From an uncultured Alphaproteobacteria bacterium (GTDB lineage Bacteria > Pseudomonadota > Alphaproteobacteria > Rhizobiales > Aestuariivirgaceae), in contig CALMLK010000025.1 in assembly GCA_937868035.1 (NCBI GenBank), positions 1-11,006 of the forward strand: a DNA stretch of 11,006 nucleotides. The letters are read 5' to 3'. The notes below the pieces were generated by a model. That model made no database searches, was not told the DNA's origin, and worked only from the letters and a program-made list of their open reading frames with translations. Shown here in pieces: positions 1 through 7,218 of this stretch. A program made the position numbers and the translations under genes. Each line of letters starts with the position of its first letter. The stretch's first letter is position 1.

Positions 1-472
1 GCCCGAGGAAGAGCAGCTTTCCCGCCACGTGGGGATCTGTGGCGGAGACGAACTGCGGCAGGAATGTGATGAAGAACAGCACGACCTTCGGGTTTGTGAG
101 GTTCACGGTGGTGCCGAGGATGAAGCTGGAGAGGGCACTCGCGGGGGGCAGCGCATCCGTCTTCACATTGAGAGACGAGCCATTGCGGATGGCATCCACC
201 GCCAGCCAAAGCAGGTAAAGCGCGCCCACGATCTTGAGGATGGTGAAGGCGGTGACCGAGGCCGCGATCAGGGCCGACACGCCGAAGGCGGCGAGGAGCG
301 TGTGGACGACGCAGCCCATCTGTGTGCCCGCCATGGCCGCAATGCCAGCCCGGCGGCCCGAGACCACCGTGCGGGAGAGCCAGAGACTCATGTCCGGTCC
401 CGGGGTGATGAAGAGCAGCATGGAGGCCAGGGTATAGGTGATGAAAGTGGTGAAATCCGGCAGGAATGTCAT
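1..472 (-). CDS. LysE/RhtB-family amino-acid or metabolite exporter, partial (C-terminus beyond left edge)
   Basis: The minus strand reads open from an ATG at 472-470 to the window edge, giving 157 codons of a family that is usually about 200-210 residues long, so roughly the last quarter is missing. The protein is hydrophobic. It shows the N-terminal hallmark TPGPDM at residues 23-28, the segment QMGCVVHTLLAAFGVSAL at 51-68, and the second half-repeat signature NLTNPKVVLFFITFLPQF at 124-141. These are the conserved blocks of LysE/RhtB inner-membrane exporters, which remove amino acids such as lysine, threonine or homoserine lactone. The substrate cannot be told from the sequence. No strong ribosome binding site precedes the ATG, but the first residues (MTFLPDF) fit the family start. 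The gene is divergent from the HU gene, with 139 bp between the two starts. Confidence 0.9.
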   Translation of the reverse strand, partial: MTFLPDFTTFITYTLASMLLFITPGPDMSLWLSRTVVSGRRAGIAAMAGTQMGCVVHTLLAAFGVSALIAASVTAFTILKIVGALYLLWLAVDAIRNGSSLNVKTDALPPASALSSFILGTTVNLTNPKVVLFFITFLPQFVSATDPHVAGKLLFLG

Positions 473-611
473 GGACTTACAGTTGGTTGCAGTTGGCTGT
501 TGAGGGTTTGCGGGAAGGCCACGGAAAACTTGCGAATCTCCCGCGTTCCGATTCAAGGTGGGTCACGGCAGGTGTGTTCGCGTTCCCTTTCCATACCGGA
601 GTACTGCGCTC

Positions 612-887
612 ATGAACAAGAGCGAACTCATTGCCAAGGTTGCCCATGACACGAAGCTGACGCGCGGCGAGGCTGAGGAGGTTGTGGAGTCGACCATCGA
701 GAACATCATTGAAGCGCTGAAGGGCGGCGACGACGTGCGCCTCATGGGGTTCGGCGTGTTCACCGTGACCCGCCGCAAGGGCGGCGAGGCGCGCAACCCG
801 AAGACGGGAAAGGTCATCAAGATGCCGGCCTCCAAAAGGGCCCGGTTCAAACCTGGGAAACTTTTGAAGGAGGCCGTGAACAGCTAG
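612..887 (+). CDS. hup: HU-family DNA-binding protein
   Basis: A 91-residue protein, the normal length for HU. HU dimers bind and bend DNA without sequence specificity and compact the nucleoid. The N-terminus (MNKSELIAKVA) and helices 1-2 lead into the GFG turn at residues 46-48. The beta-arm carries the intercalating proline in ARNPKTGK (Pro63), followed by the C-terminal block FKPGKLLKEAVN at 79-90. The ATG at 612 is chosen because it matches the family start and has GGAG at 598-601. The frame is open upstream to 558, but those extra residues do not look like HU. IHF subunits are less likely: the protein is HU-like in length and arm sequence and lacks IHF-specific extensions. An intrinsic terminator lies 90 bp after the stop, so the gene appears monocistronic. 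Confidence 0.95.
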   Translation: MNKSELIAKVAHDTKLTRGEAEEVVESTIENIIEALKGGDDVRLMGFGVFTVTRRKGGEARNPKTGKVIKMPASKRARFKPGKLLKEAVNS

Positions 888-976
888 CGCGACGGTCATG
901 GAGTCCGGCGGCCACTTCTGCCGGGGCCAGACATGCGCAGGGGACCAATCGAAGCAACAACTGCACACATACATCA

Positions 977-1015
977 GCCCCGCACGCCCTCAGAAACGTG
1001 TGGGGCATTTTGTTT
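977..1015 (+). terminator. Intrinsic terminator downstream of the HU gene
   Basis: GCCCCGCACG (977-986) pairs over 10 positions, with one G-U, with CGTGTGGGGC (997-1006) around a 10-nt loop. The tail ATTTTGTTT (1007-1015) follows. The T-rich tail exists only on the plus strand, so this ends HU transcription. On the minus strand the hairpin is followed by TGATGTATG, a poor terminator tail. Nothing gene-like is seen between the HU stop (887) and this hairpin. Confidence 0.8.
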
Positions 1016-1142
1016 GGGGTGCTTGCGGCTGATGGGAGAGGACGGTGAGGTGACGGGCGCGGTGGTTTGGATAATGTCCACGCGTGCTCCAGTCGTCACC
1101 GCGATGTCATGAGGGAGCCAGACCAGCAACCCGACGGCGGCG

Positions 1143-1218
<76 letters not shown>

Positions 1219-1229
1219 GCCCTCCGCGG

Positions 1230-1258
1230 TGCTTACTGAGTGTGCTGCCGGAAGGCAA
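1230..1258 (-). promoter_or_regulatory. Possible promoter of the tRNA-Val gene
   Basis: On the minus strand TTGCCT (1258-1253) and TAAGCA (1235-1230) are 17 nt apart. The -10-like box ends 11 nt before the tRNA 5' end, leaving a GC-rich stretch (CCGCGGAGGGC), as is common at growth-controlled stable-RNA promoters. The -10 match to consensus is poor (2 of 6), so this is a weak candidate. The tRNA could instead be made by read-through from sbmA, which lacks a visible terminator. Confidence 0.2.
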
Positions 1259-1264
1259 GCGGGC

Positions 1265-2506
1265 TCAGGTGTATCTCACGCCATAGTCCTCATCTGCCTG
1301 AAGGTCGGCGTTGCCGGTGACGGCGGCTTCGAAGGTGCGCAGGCGCTTGTAGATCGAGATCAGGTCGATGATCGATGTCCACGAGTTCACGAGGAACTGG
1401 AAGGACGTGCGCACCTGGTCGAAGGCGTTCTGGATCTGGTTGAGCGGCCCCAGCGTGATCTTGCCCGCGACGATGGTGGGCAGCATCACCAGATAGGGGA
1501 AGATGTTGTCGGTCTGCAGGTACACGATGCGGCCGACGTTGAAATACATGTAGTGGAAATAGAGGCGGAAATAATTCTTCCGCACATTCTCGAACAGTCC
1601 CGCCAGCGTGGGCGGCTGGGCCCGGTTCGCATCATCCTCACCGTAGACGAGTTCCTTGCGATAGGCGGCTTCCACGCGCTGGTTGGCAAAGTTGAGGCCC
1701 GGCAGCTTCACCCCGATGAGGGCGAGGAAGCCCGTGCCGAAGAGCGACCACAGGATGGAGGCGGTGACGAGCGGATAGGGAATGGCGCCGAGGATCGGCA
1801 CTTCCGAAACGACGCCCTCCAGCTTGTGCAACACGGGGAGGAAGGCGATGAGCGTCATGACGGCATCGAGCAGGCTGACGCCGAGGCTCTCCATGGAGGT
1901 GGCGAAGCGCATGGTATCTTCCTGCACGCGCTGCGAGGCGCCTTCCACCCTGCGCAGGCGCTGCCAGTTGTCGGTGTAGAAGCCGTTCATGGCCATGCGC
2001 CAGCGGAAGACATAGTGACTGACAAAGAAGCGTGTGAGCACCGACATGATGACGGCGACCAGCGCAATCTGCATGAAGACGAGCAGCTGCTGGCCGAATT
2101 CGCCAACCGTCACGGGCCGGGTCTTGGCAAGGGCCGCCTGGAGGAGATCGTAGAAGGGGCCATACCAATCGTTGATGGCGACACTCACTTCCACCTGGAA
2201 GTAGGTCACGAAAATGATGAGGGCGCTGCCCAGCACGGACCAGGCAAACCAGGGCTGGGGCGAGAGGGCGCGCCATATGGCGGCGAAGATTGCGACGACA
2301 ATCGCATAGTAGAGATAGAACCAGATGAACGGCTTGGACCAGAAGACGCTGACGCCGATCACTGCCTGTTCGCCCGGTTGCAGCCCGTAGCCGATGCTGG
2401 CGCCGACGCCTTTCCAAACGAAGAACCAAAAGAGGACGGCGGCGAGGCCATAGAGTGCGGCCGACCAGAAGAAGGGCCTCGGGTTGGGGAAGAAGGACGT
2501 GAACAT
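1265..2506 (-). CDS. sbmA: SbmA/BacA-family peptide antibiotic transporter
   Basis: A 413-residue inner-membrane protein closely resembling E. coli SbmA and rhizobial/Brucella BacA (about 400-420 residues). These are proton-driven importers of proline-rich peptides, microcins, bleomycin and other substrates. In rhizobia and Brucella, BacA affects sensitivity to host peptides and envelope lipids. Diagnostic blocks are MFTSFFPNP at 1-9, [12 protein letters not shown] at 190-201, [18 protein letters not shown] at 275-292 and [15 protein letters not shown] at 309-323. Several long hydrophobic segments separate them. No ATP-binding domain follows, which separates it from BclA-type ABC relatives. 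The start at 2506 is chosen because MFxSFFPxP is the family N-terminus. An in-frame ATG at 2548 would add 14 basic residues without a ribosome binding site. The gene is divergent from the rsm22-like gene. The family assignment is firm; the substrate here is unknown. Confidence 0.95.
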   Translation of the reverse strand: MFTSFFPNPRPFFWSAALYGLAAVLFWFFVWKGVGASIGYGLQPGEQAVIGVSVFWSKPFIWFYLYYAIVVAIFAAIWRALSPQPWFAWSVLGSALIIFVTYFQVEVSVAINDWYGPFYDLLQAALAKTRPVTVGEFGQQLLVFMQIALVAVIMSVLTRFFVSHYVFRWRMAMNGFYTDNWQRLRRVEGASQRVQEDTMRFATSMESLGVSLLDAVMTLIAFLPVLHKLEGVVSEVPILGAIPYPLVTASILWSLFGTGFLALIGVKLPGLNFANQRVEAAYRKELVYGEDDANRAQPPTLAGLFENVRKNYFRLYFHYMYFNVGRIVYLQTDNIFPYLVMLPTIVAGKITLGPLNQIQNAFDQVRTSFQFLVNSWTSIIDLISIYKRLRTFEAAVTGNADLQADEDYGVRYT

Positions 2507-2522
2507 CAGGCGAATCTTTCTG

Positions 2523-2573
2523 TTGCCGGGCAAACGACGCCGGACCATAGGCGGGGGGCGGGGCGAGCGGCAA
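2523..2573. promoter_or_regulatory. Candidate overlapping divergent promoters of sbmA and the rsm22-like gene
   Basis: In the 99-bp divergent gap the plus strand has TTGCCG (2523-2528), 17 nt, then CATAGG (2546-2551). The minus strand has TTGCCG (2573-2568), 17 nt, then CTATGG (2550-2545). The two -10-like boxes are the same DNA read in opposite directions, and the -35-like boxes are identical. Predicted transcription starts would leave leaders of roughly 30-50 nt for both genes. The spacing is right, but the -10 matches are moderate. This is a prediction from sequence only. Confidence 0.35.
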
Positions 2574-2605
2574 CTGACAAGATTTTAGGCGTGGAGCGAA
2601 GCGGA

Positions 2606-3550
2606 ATGCGATTTCCGGGGGAATTGGATGCAGCGGTGGACAGCTGGCTTGAGGGGCGGCGGCAGGGCCTTGGGGCCCGGAGTGCCGCACTGAGTGCCAC
2701 GTATCACAAGGGGAAAGGCTCCGGGGGTATCGATCTTGCGGCCTATCTCACGGCGCGGCTTCCGGCGACCTATGCCGTCAATGCGCGGGTGATGGCGGAG
2801 GTGGCGGCGTTGCGGCCGGGCTTTGCGCCCGTTTCGCTTGCGGACATCGGAGCGGGGCCGGGAACGGCGGGGTGGGCGGCGCTGGCACAATGGCCATCGC
2901 TCTCGGCCGTGGAGCAGGTCGAGTCATCGGCCGCCTTTGCCGACGTGTTGCAGGCGATGAATGCGGCGAGTGGACTGCCTGCGCTGGAAGGGGCAACGGT
3001 GCGGCGTGAAAGCGTGACGCAGTGGACGGGGCCTTCGCGGGATGTGGTGCTTGCCTCCTATGTGCTTGTGGAAATGCCTGTTGCGGCTGTGCGCGATGTG
3101 GTGGCGCGGTTGTGGGCGGCGGCGGGGCAGATGCTGGTGCTGATCGAGCCGGGCACGCCGGAGGGCTTCACGCGCATGCGTGTGGCGCGGGAAGTGCTGC
3201 TGGGGCAGGGCGGCATGATCGCGGCCCCCTGCACACATCACGCGGCCTGCCCGATGACGGGGAGCGACTGGTGCCACTTCAAGGAGCGCGTGCAGCGGAG
3301 CCGCGCCCATATGCATGCCAAGGGCGCCACTGTGCCGTTCGAGGATGAGCCGTACAGCTATCTCGTGGTGGCGCGGGAGGCCGACAGCGCACGCGCGGCT
3401 GCTCGGGTGCTGGCACCGCCGGAAGTGAGCAAGATTGGCGTGGGGATGAAGCTGTGTTCGGCGGAAGGGCTATCGCATGCCGTTGTGCCGGCGCGGGACA
3501 AGGCGGCGTACAAGCGGGCGAAGAAGGTGGCGTGGGGAGATGTTGTCTAG
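2606..3550 (+). CDS. Rsm22-family putative ribosome-associated methyltransferase-like protein
   Basis: A 314-residue protein of the Rsm22 family, homologous to the mitochondrial small-subunit assembly factor Rsm22/METTL17. It has a Rossmann SAM-type motif I, LADIGAGPGTAGWAA, at residues 78-92, and a later LVLIEPGTPEGF segment at 177-188. Four cysteines follow in the family arrangement: C209-x5-C215-x7-C223 (CTHHAAC...DWCHF) and C284 (MKLCSAEG). METTL17 uses four cysteines to hold an iron-sulfur cluster, so the same is likely here. Methyltransferase activity is uncertain for the family; a role in small-subunit assembly is inferred. The ATG at 2606 has GGAG at 2593-2596, 9 nt upstream. An in-frame GTG at 2591 is possible but overlaps that site. 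The much longer upstream frame (open from 1229) is antisense to sbmA and is not coding. No gene partner is evident; the MscS gene starts 116 bp later. Confidence 0.88.
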   Translation: MRFPGELDAAVDSWLEGRRQGLGARSAALSATYHKGKGSGGIDLAAYLTARLPATYAVNARVMAEVAALRPGFAPVSLADIGAGPGTAGWAALAQWPSLSAVEQVESSAAFADVLQAMNAASGLPALEGATVRRESVTQWTGPSRDVVLASYVLVEMPVAAVRDVVARLWAAAGQMLVLIEPGTPEGFTRMRVAREVLLGQGGMIAAPCTHHAACPMTGSDWCHFKERVQRSRAHMHAKGATVPFEDEPYSYLVVAREADSARAAARVLAPPEVSKIGVGMKLCSAEGLSHAVVPARDKAAYKRAKKVAWGDVV

Positions 3551-3666
3551 CGCCCTCATGCAGGCCATCTCTTGCGGATTTCCGTCAGTGGCTCGCCTGA
3601 AGGGAGACGGCACAGGTGTAAGCGCGTGTGTGCAGAGTGTTCTTGCCCCCTTGGCGAGCAAATGAC

Positions 3667-4995
3667 ATGACAGCCGCCATGACCATCGACATCATTCAAA
3701 CCAAGGCCTTGGCGTGGCTGGCCATCCTGCAGGGGTGGCTCGCGTCGCCGCAGTTCTATGCGCAGGTGATCGCCATCGTGGCGGCGTGGATTGCGGCCAA
3801 GATCGTGGCGCGCGCCGTGATGCACCGGGTGGCGCTGTTGCGCGAGGAGCCGACGGAGGGGCGGTTCCTGCGCTACCAGCGGCTCGCCTTCTCGTGCCGC
3901 AGCCTGATCGAGCCGGCGCTGTTCGTGGCGCTGATGATGGTGGCGGCATCGGTTGCTGATGCGGCGCTCGGATCATCATGGCTGATCCGCATCGCGCAGA
4001 GCCTGGCGCTCATCCGCCTGCTGCATGCGGTGATCATGCGCTTCCTCACGCATCCGGTGATCAATGCCGCGGCGCGGTGGATCGGGCTTCCGGTCGCGGC
4101 GATCTATGCGCTGGGGTACTTCGGCCAGTTCACCGCGGCGCTGGATTCGGTGGCCTTCGCGGCTGGCAATATCCGCATTTCGCTGCTGGCGCTCTCGAAG
4201 GCGGCGCTGTTCGGCGGCATCCTGTTCTGGCTGGGACGGGCATCGTCCACCGCCGGGCAGAAGGTGATCCGCGACCAGCAATCGGTCGACGTGCAGACGC
4301 GCGAACTGGCGGCAAAGGCGCTGGAACTGATGGTCTTCGCGATCGTCGGGCTGCTGTTGCTCAACATTCTCGGCCTTGATCTTACGGCGCTTGCGGTGTT
4401 CGGTGGTGCGCTTGGCGTGGGGCTGGGCTTCGGCTTGCAGCAAATTGCCGCCGCCTTCATCTCCGGCATCATCCTGCTGCTGGAGCGGTCGCTGAAGATC
4501 GGTGACTACATCGAACTGGAGAACGGAAAGCAGGGTACGCTGACGCAGATCAACATGCGGGCGTCGATCCTCTCGACCTTCGACGGCAAGGACATCAACG
4601 TCCCCAACGACAAGTTCATCACCACGCAGTTCATCAACTGGACGCATGCCGATACGCGGCAGCGTTACGAGGTGGCCTTCGCGGTGGCCTACGACACCGA
4701 CCTGCACGAGGTGCCGCCGGTCATCATCAAGGCCGTCTCGGCCCATCCGCAGGTGCTGAAGGAGCCGGAGGCGCCGGACGTGGAGTTGCGCGATTTCGGT
4801 GCGGCGGGCGTCAATTTTGCCGTGGAGTTCTGGGTGGACGGGATAGATGACGGCAAGAACAAGTTCACGTCTGAAATCCGTTTCATGATCTGGGATGCGC
4901 TGAAGAAGGCCGGGATTTCCATGCCGTCCACGGTGCAGGAGGTGCGGATGGTGACAGGCGGGACTGGCGCGGGCACACGCAAGCGCAAGACGTGA
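3667..4995 (+). CDS. MscS-type mechanosensitive ion channel
   Basis: A 442-residue inner-membrane protein. MscS channels open under membrane tension and release solutes during osmotic downshock. Six or seven hydrophobic segments are visible, at about 31-50, 80-100, 105-125, 138-158, 170-190, 218-236 and 238-272. The last is the Gly/Ala-rich pore helix with GGALGVGLGFGLQQ at 246-259. The conserved beta-domain follows (LKIGDYIELENGKQGTL at 276-292 and NVPNDKFITTQFINW at 311-325), then the mixed C-terminal cage domain. E. coli MscS is 286 residues with three membrane helices, so this is a larger paralogue with extra N-terminal helices, comparable in size to YbdG. The ATG at 3667 is chosen; ATGs at 3628 (extra non-family residues) and 3679 are alternatives, and none has a strong ribosome binding site. 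The basic tail (GTRKRKT) is unremarkable. Confidence 0.92.
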   Translation: MTAAMTIDIIQTKALAWLAILQGWLASPQFYAQVIAIVAAWIAAKIVARAVMHRVALLREEPTEGRFLRYQRLAFSCRSLIEPALFVALMMVAASVADAALGSSWLIRIAQSLALIRLLHAVIMRFLTHPVINAAARWIGLPVAAIYALGYFGQFTAALDSVAFAAGNIRISLLALSKAALFGGILFWLGRASSTAGQKVIRDQQSVDVQTRELAAKALELMVFAIVGLLLLNILGLDLTALAVFGGALGVGLGFGLQQIAAAFISGIILLLERSLKIGDYIELENGKQGTLTQINMRASILSTFDGKDINVPNDKFITTQFINWTHADTRQRYEVAFAVAYDTDLHEVPPVIIKAVSAHPQVLKEPEAPDVELRDFGAAGVNFAVEFWVDGIDDGKNKFTSEIRFMIWDALKKAGISMPSTVQEVRMVTGGTGAGTRKRKT

Positions 4996-5056
4996 CGGCA
5001 TTCGTGGCCGGCAGCGGCACCGGGTGCGAGGAATGAATGAAACTGAGGAAAGACAC

Positions 5057-5437
5057 ATGACACGCAGATTGATTTCATCCGGTTCCAAGTTCGAAGGCGA
5101 GATCGGGTATTCGCGGGCGGTGGTGCAGGGGGATTGGTGTTTCGTGTCGGGGACGACGGGCTTCGACTACGGGACCATGACGATTTCCGACGATGTGGCC
5201 GAGCAGGCGGAGCAGACGTTCAAGAACATTGCCGCGGCGCTGGCGCAGGCGGGGTTCTCGCTGTCCGAGACGGTGCGGGTGCATTACCTGCTGCCCGACA
5301 TCGCGGACTTCGAAAAGACATTCCCCGTGCTGAAGAAGTGGCTGGGCGAGATTCGCCCTGCCGCCACGGCCTATCAGGCGGCGCTTGCCGACAAGCGGAT
5401 GAAAATCGAAATCGAAGTAACGCTGTTCAAGGGCTGA
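5057..5437 (+). CDS. RidA-family (YjgF/YER057c/UK114) protein lacking the catalytic arginine
   Basis: A 126-residue protein of normal RidA length. Classical RidA trimers hydrolyse reactive enamine/imine intermediates released by PLP enzymes. Family features are the N-terminal GYSRAVVQGDWCFVSGTTG segment (17-35), the helix EQAEQTFKNIAAALAQAG (49-66) and the C-terminal KIEIEVTLF (116-124). In E. coli RidA the residue that binds the substrate carboxylate is the Arg in PARS, close to the C-terminus. Here the aligned stretch reads RPAATAYQA (100-108), with Ala103 in place of that Arg. It therefore belongs to the Rid paralogues without the arginine, whose reaction is mostly unknown, and deaminase activity should not be assumed. 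The ATG at 5057 is strongly supported by GAGGAAAG at 5045-5052. It lies 61 bp after the MscS gene and 94 bp before arsC, on the same strand. Confidence 0.9.
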   Translation: MTRRLISSGSKFEGEIGYSRAVVQGDWCFVSGTTGFDYGTMTISDDVAEQAEQTFKNIAAALAQAGFSLSETVRVHYLLPDIADFEKTFPVLKKWLGEIRPAATAYQAALADKRMKIEIEVTLFKG

Positions 5438-5475
5438 TCTAGCAGCAGGCCTTGAGCGGCCGTGCGGAAATCTGC

Positions 5476-5526
5476 ATGCCGGCCCCGAAGGCGGCGTGCT
5501 GTCCCGCTGCCGCCCAAAAAGGATAA
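5476..5526 (+). other. Possible 16-residue Cys-Cys leader frame upstream of arsC
   Basis: An ATG at 5476 opens a frame reading MPAPKAACCPAAAQKG, stopping with TAA at 5524-5526. A weak GGA (5466-5468) is 7 nt upstream. Its last codons overlap the arsC ribosome binding site (AAAGGA, 5518-5523), so its translation could influence arsC. The in-frame codons GAA ATC TGC precede the ATG, and a TAG at 5440-5442 closes the frame upstream, so it is not part of a longer gene. It may be a leader peptide, the scar of a lost ArsR C-terminus (such tails are often cysteine-rich), or chance. Confidence 0.2.
5490..5514 (+). promoter_or_regulatory. Hairpin directly upstream of the arsC ribosome binding site
   Basis: GGCGGC (5490-5495) pairs with GCCGCC (5509-5514) around a 13-nt loop. 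It ends 3 nt before the AAAGGA of arsC. No T-run follows, so it is not a terminator. It could modulate translation or RNA stability. In GC-rich DNA a 6-bp stem is not rare, so the confidence is low. Confidence 0.25.
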
Positions 5527-5531
5527 CGCCC

Positions 5532-6050
5532 GTGACCGACAGGGCCTACAACGTTCTCTTCCTGTGCACGGGCAACACGGCTCGTTCCATTCTAGCGGAA
5601 GGCATCTTGCGCAAGGAGGGGGCAGGGCGGTTCCACGCCTTCTCGGCGGGAAGCCAGCCGAAGGGCGTTGTGAATCCGTTCGCCGCGAAGACGCTGGCCG
5701 CCTTTGGCTATCCCGATGACGGCTATCGCTCGAAAAGCTGGGATGAGTTTGCCGTGCCGGGGGTGCCGCACATGGATTTCGTCTTCACGGTCTGTGGCAA
5801 TGCGGCGGGTGAAGCATGCCCGGTGTGGCCGGGACACCCCATGACGGCGCATTGGGGCGTGGACGACCCGGCATCCGTCGAAGGCAGCGACCTCACGAAG
5901 GAAATGGCCTTCGCCACAGCCTTCCGGCACCTTCGCAACCGCATCACCGCCTTTTTGAACTTGCCGCTTGCAAGCCTGGACCGGCTCTCTCTGGCGCAAC
6001 GCCTCCATGACATCGGCGCGGCGGATGCCGCGCTGACCGAAACCTGCTGA
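5532..6050 (+). CDS. arsC: Arsenate reductase, low-molecular-weight tyrosine phosphatase type
   Basis: A 172-residue cytoplasmic enzyme that reduces arsenate to arsenite for export. The phosphatase-type loop C12-TGNTA-R18-S19 (Cys-x5-Arg) lies right after the first beta-strand (YNVLFLC), as in thioredoxin-coupled ArsC and low-molecular-weight protein tyrosine phosphatases. Two further cysteines, C88 and C96 in TVCGNAAGEACP, sit where the redox relay cysteines of this ArsC class lie. Together with PVWPG and TAHWGVDDPA (105-114), they mark arsenate reductase rather than a phosphatase. The GTG at 5532 is chosen as the start because AAAGGA is 8 nt upstream and the family N-terminus begins here. 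The ATG at 5496 would add 12 non-family residues. It lies 13 bp before acr3 in the same direction, forming a reduction-plus-efflux pair. Confidence 0.93.
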   Translation: MTDRAYNVLFLCTGNTARSILAEGILRKEGAGRFHAFSAGSQPKGVVNPFAAKTLAAFGYPDDGYRSKSWDEFAVPGVPHMDFVFTVCGNAAGEACPVWPGHPMTAHWGVDDPASVEGSDLTKEMAFATAFRHLRNRITAFLNLPLASLDRLSLAQRLHDIGAADAALTETC

Positions 6051-6063
6051 ACGGATTTTTCCA

Positions 6064-7098
6064 ATGTCGACTTTTGAACGATACCTCACCCTTTGGGTTT
6101 TCCTTTGCATCGTGGCGGGCGTGGCGCTGGGGCAGATGATGCCGGGATTTTTCACCGCCCTTGGTGCAATCGAAGTGGCGAAGGTCAATCTTCCCGTCGC
6201 GGCGCTGGTGTGGCTGATGATCGTGCCGATGTTGCTCAAGATCGATTTCGCGGCGCTGGGCCGGGTGAAGGAGCACTGGCGCGGGATTGGCGTGACACTG
6301 TTCATCAACTGGGGTGTGAAGCCGTTCTCCATGGCGCTGCTCGGCTGGTACTTCGTGGGCCATCTCTTCCGGCCGCTGCTGCCGGCAGACCAGATCGAAT
6401 CCTACATCGCGGGATTGATCCTGCTTGCCGCTGCGCCGTGCACGGCCATGGTGTTCGTGTGGAGCAACCTGACGAAGGGCGAGCCCCATTTCACGCTGTC
6501 TCAGGTGGCACTCAACGACACCATCATGGTGTTTGCCTTTGCGCCCATCGTGGCACTTCTGCTCGGGCTTTCGGCCATCACGGTGCCGTGGACGACGCTG
6601 GTTCTGTCCGTGGTGCTTTACATCGTGGTGCCGGTGCTGGTGGCGCAAGCGGTGCGGAGGGTGTTGCTGGCGCGGGGCGGGGAGGCAGCGCTGCAGCGTC
6701 TGCTGGCGCGATTGGCGCCCCTGTCGCTCGTGGCGCTCTTGGCGACGCTGGTGTTGCTGTTCGGGTTTCAGGGGCAGCAGATCCTGGCGCAGCCATTGGT
6801 CATTGCGCTGCTCGCGGTGCCGATTCTGATCCAGGTCTATTTCAACGCCGGGCTTGCCTATGTGCTGAACCGGATGGTGGGCGAACAGCATTGCGTGGCC
6901 GGGCCATCGGCACTGATCGGGGCCAGCAACTTCTTTGAATTGGCCGTTGCGGCGGCGATCAGCCTGTTCGGCTTCAATTCAGGTGCTGCACTGGCGACCG
7001 TGGTGGGTGTGCTGATTGAAGTGCCGGTGATGCTGAGCGTGGTTGCCATCGTGAACGGCTCGCGCCACTGGTACGAGCGCCGGGCGCTGGCGGGCTGA
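6064..7098 (+). CDS. acr3: Arsenite efflux permease, Acr3 family
   Basis: A 344-residue integral membrane protein with about ten hydrophobic helices, the normal size for Acr3. It exports As(III) from the cytoplasm. Hallmarks are NWGVKPFSMALLGW at 82-95, AAPCTAMVFVWSNLTKG at 123-139 with the helix-4 Cys126 that is essential in studied Acr3 proteins, LNDTIMVFAFAP at 150-161, and ASNFFELAVA at 287-296 with the conserved Glu292 of helix 9. This pattern separates it from the unrelated ArsB family. The ATG at 6064 has GGA (6053-6055) 8 nt upstream. It follows arsC by 13 bp, so the two are very likely co-transcribed. No ArsR repressor, ArsH or ArsM gene is visible in the window, so regulation would have to be in trans or by other means. 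Confidence 0.95.
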   Translation: MSTFERYLTLWVFLCIVAGVALGQMMPGFFTALGAIEVAKVNLPVAALVWLMIVPMLLKIDFAALGRVKEHWRGIGVTLFINWGVKPFSMALLGWYFVGHLFRPLLPADQIESYIAGLILLAAAPCTAMVFVWSNLTKGEPHFTLSQVALNDTIMVFAFAPIVALLLGLSAITVPWTTLVLSVVLYIVVPVLVAQAVRRVLLARGGEAALQRLLARLAPLSLVALLATLVLLFGFQGQQILAQPLVIALLAVPILIQVYFNAGLAYVLNRMVGEQHCVAGPSALIGASNFFELAVAAAISLFGFNSGAALATVVGVLIEVPVMLSVVAIVNGSRHWYERRALAG

Positions 7099-7100
7099 CA

Positions 7101-7123
7101 AGAAAAAGGGGGCTTTCGCCCCC
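7101..7123 (-). terminator. Hairpin with terminator tail on the minus strand
   Basis: GGGGGC (7108-7113) pairs with GCCCCC (7118-7123). Read on the minus strand it is GGGGGC-GAAA-GCCCCC with a GNRA tetraloop followed by TTTTTCTTG, a textbook intrinsic terminator form. On the plus strand the stem is followed by GTCAGTCCCG, with no T-run. It starts 10 bp after the acr3 stop. It may block antisense transcription into acr3, end a minus-strand RNA, or act only as a 3' stabilising stem for the acr3 mRNA. Confidence 0.55.
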
Positions 7124-7218
7124 GTCAGTCCCGTTCTTATGAATTGCGCCTTTGCGACGCTTGTCCGGATTTCACGAAAACCATTCCTGGCTTCCGGCGA
7201 CCCGCCCTCCCCAGACCT

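Noticed and set aside
29..649. Plus-strand frame of 206 codons at the left end
   Set aside because: It is antisense to the LysE-type gene, which shows clear family motifs on the minus strand, and it runs into the HU start.
1229..2605. Very long plus-strand open frame (from 1229 through 3550) that would make a 773-residue protein fused to the Rsm22-like protein
   Set aside because: The 1229-2550 part is antisense to sbmA, whose protein matches its family end to end. The antisense translation is rich in H, D, E and R with no recognisable domain. Only 2606-3550 is coding.
3976..5088. Minus-strand open frame of 370 codons opposite the MscS gene
   Set aside because: It is the antisense of a clear channel gene in GC-rich DNA, with a low-complexity charged composition and no family resemblance.
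6578..6796. Pro/Ala-rich minus-strand frame inside acr3
   Set aside because: Low-complexity shadow of GC-rich codons; no supporting signal.
5944..6891. Minus-strand frame of 315 codons opposite arsC/acr3, rich in His, Gln and Arg
   Set aside because: The composition is what antisense of a leucine/valine-rich membrane protein gives. No start signal or homology is seen.
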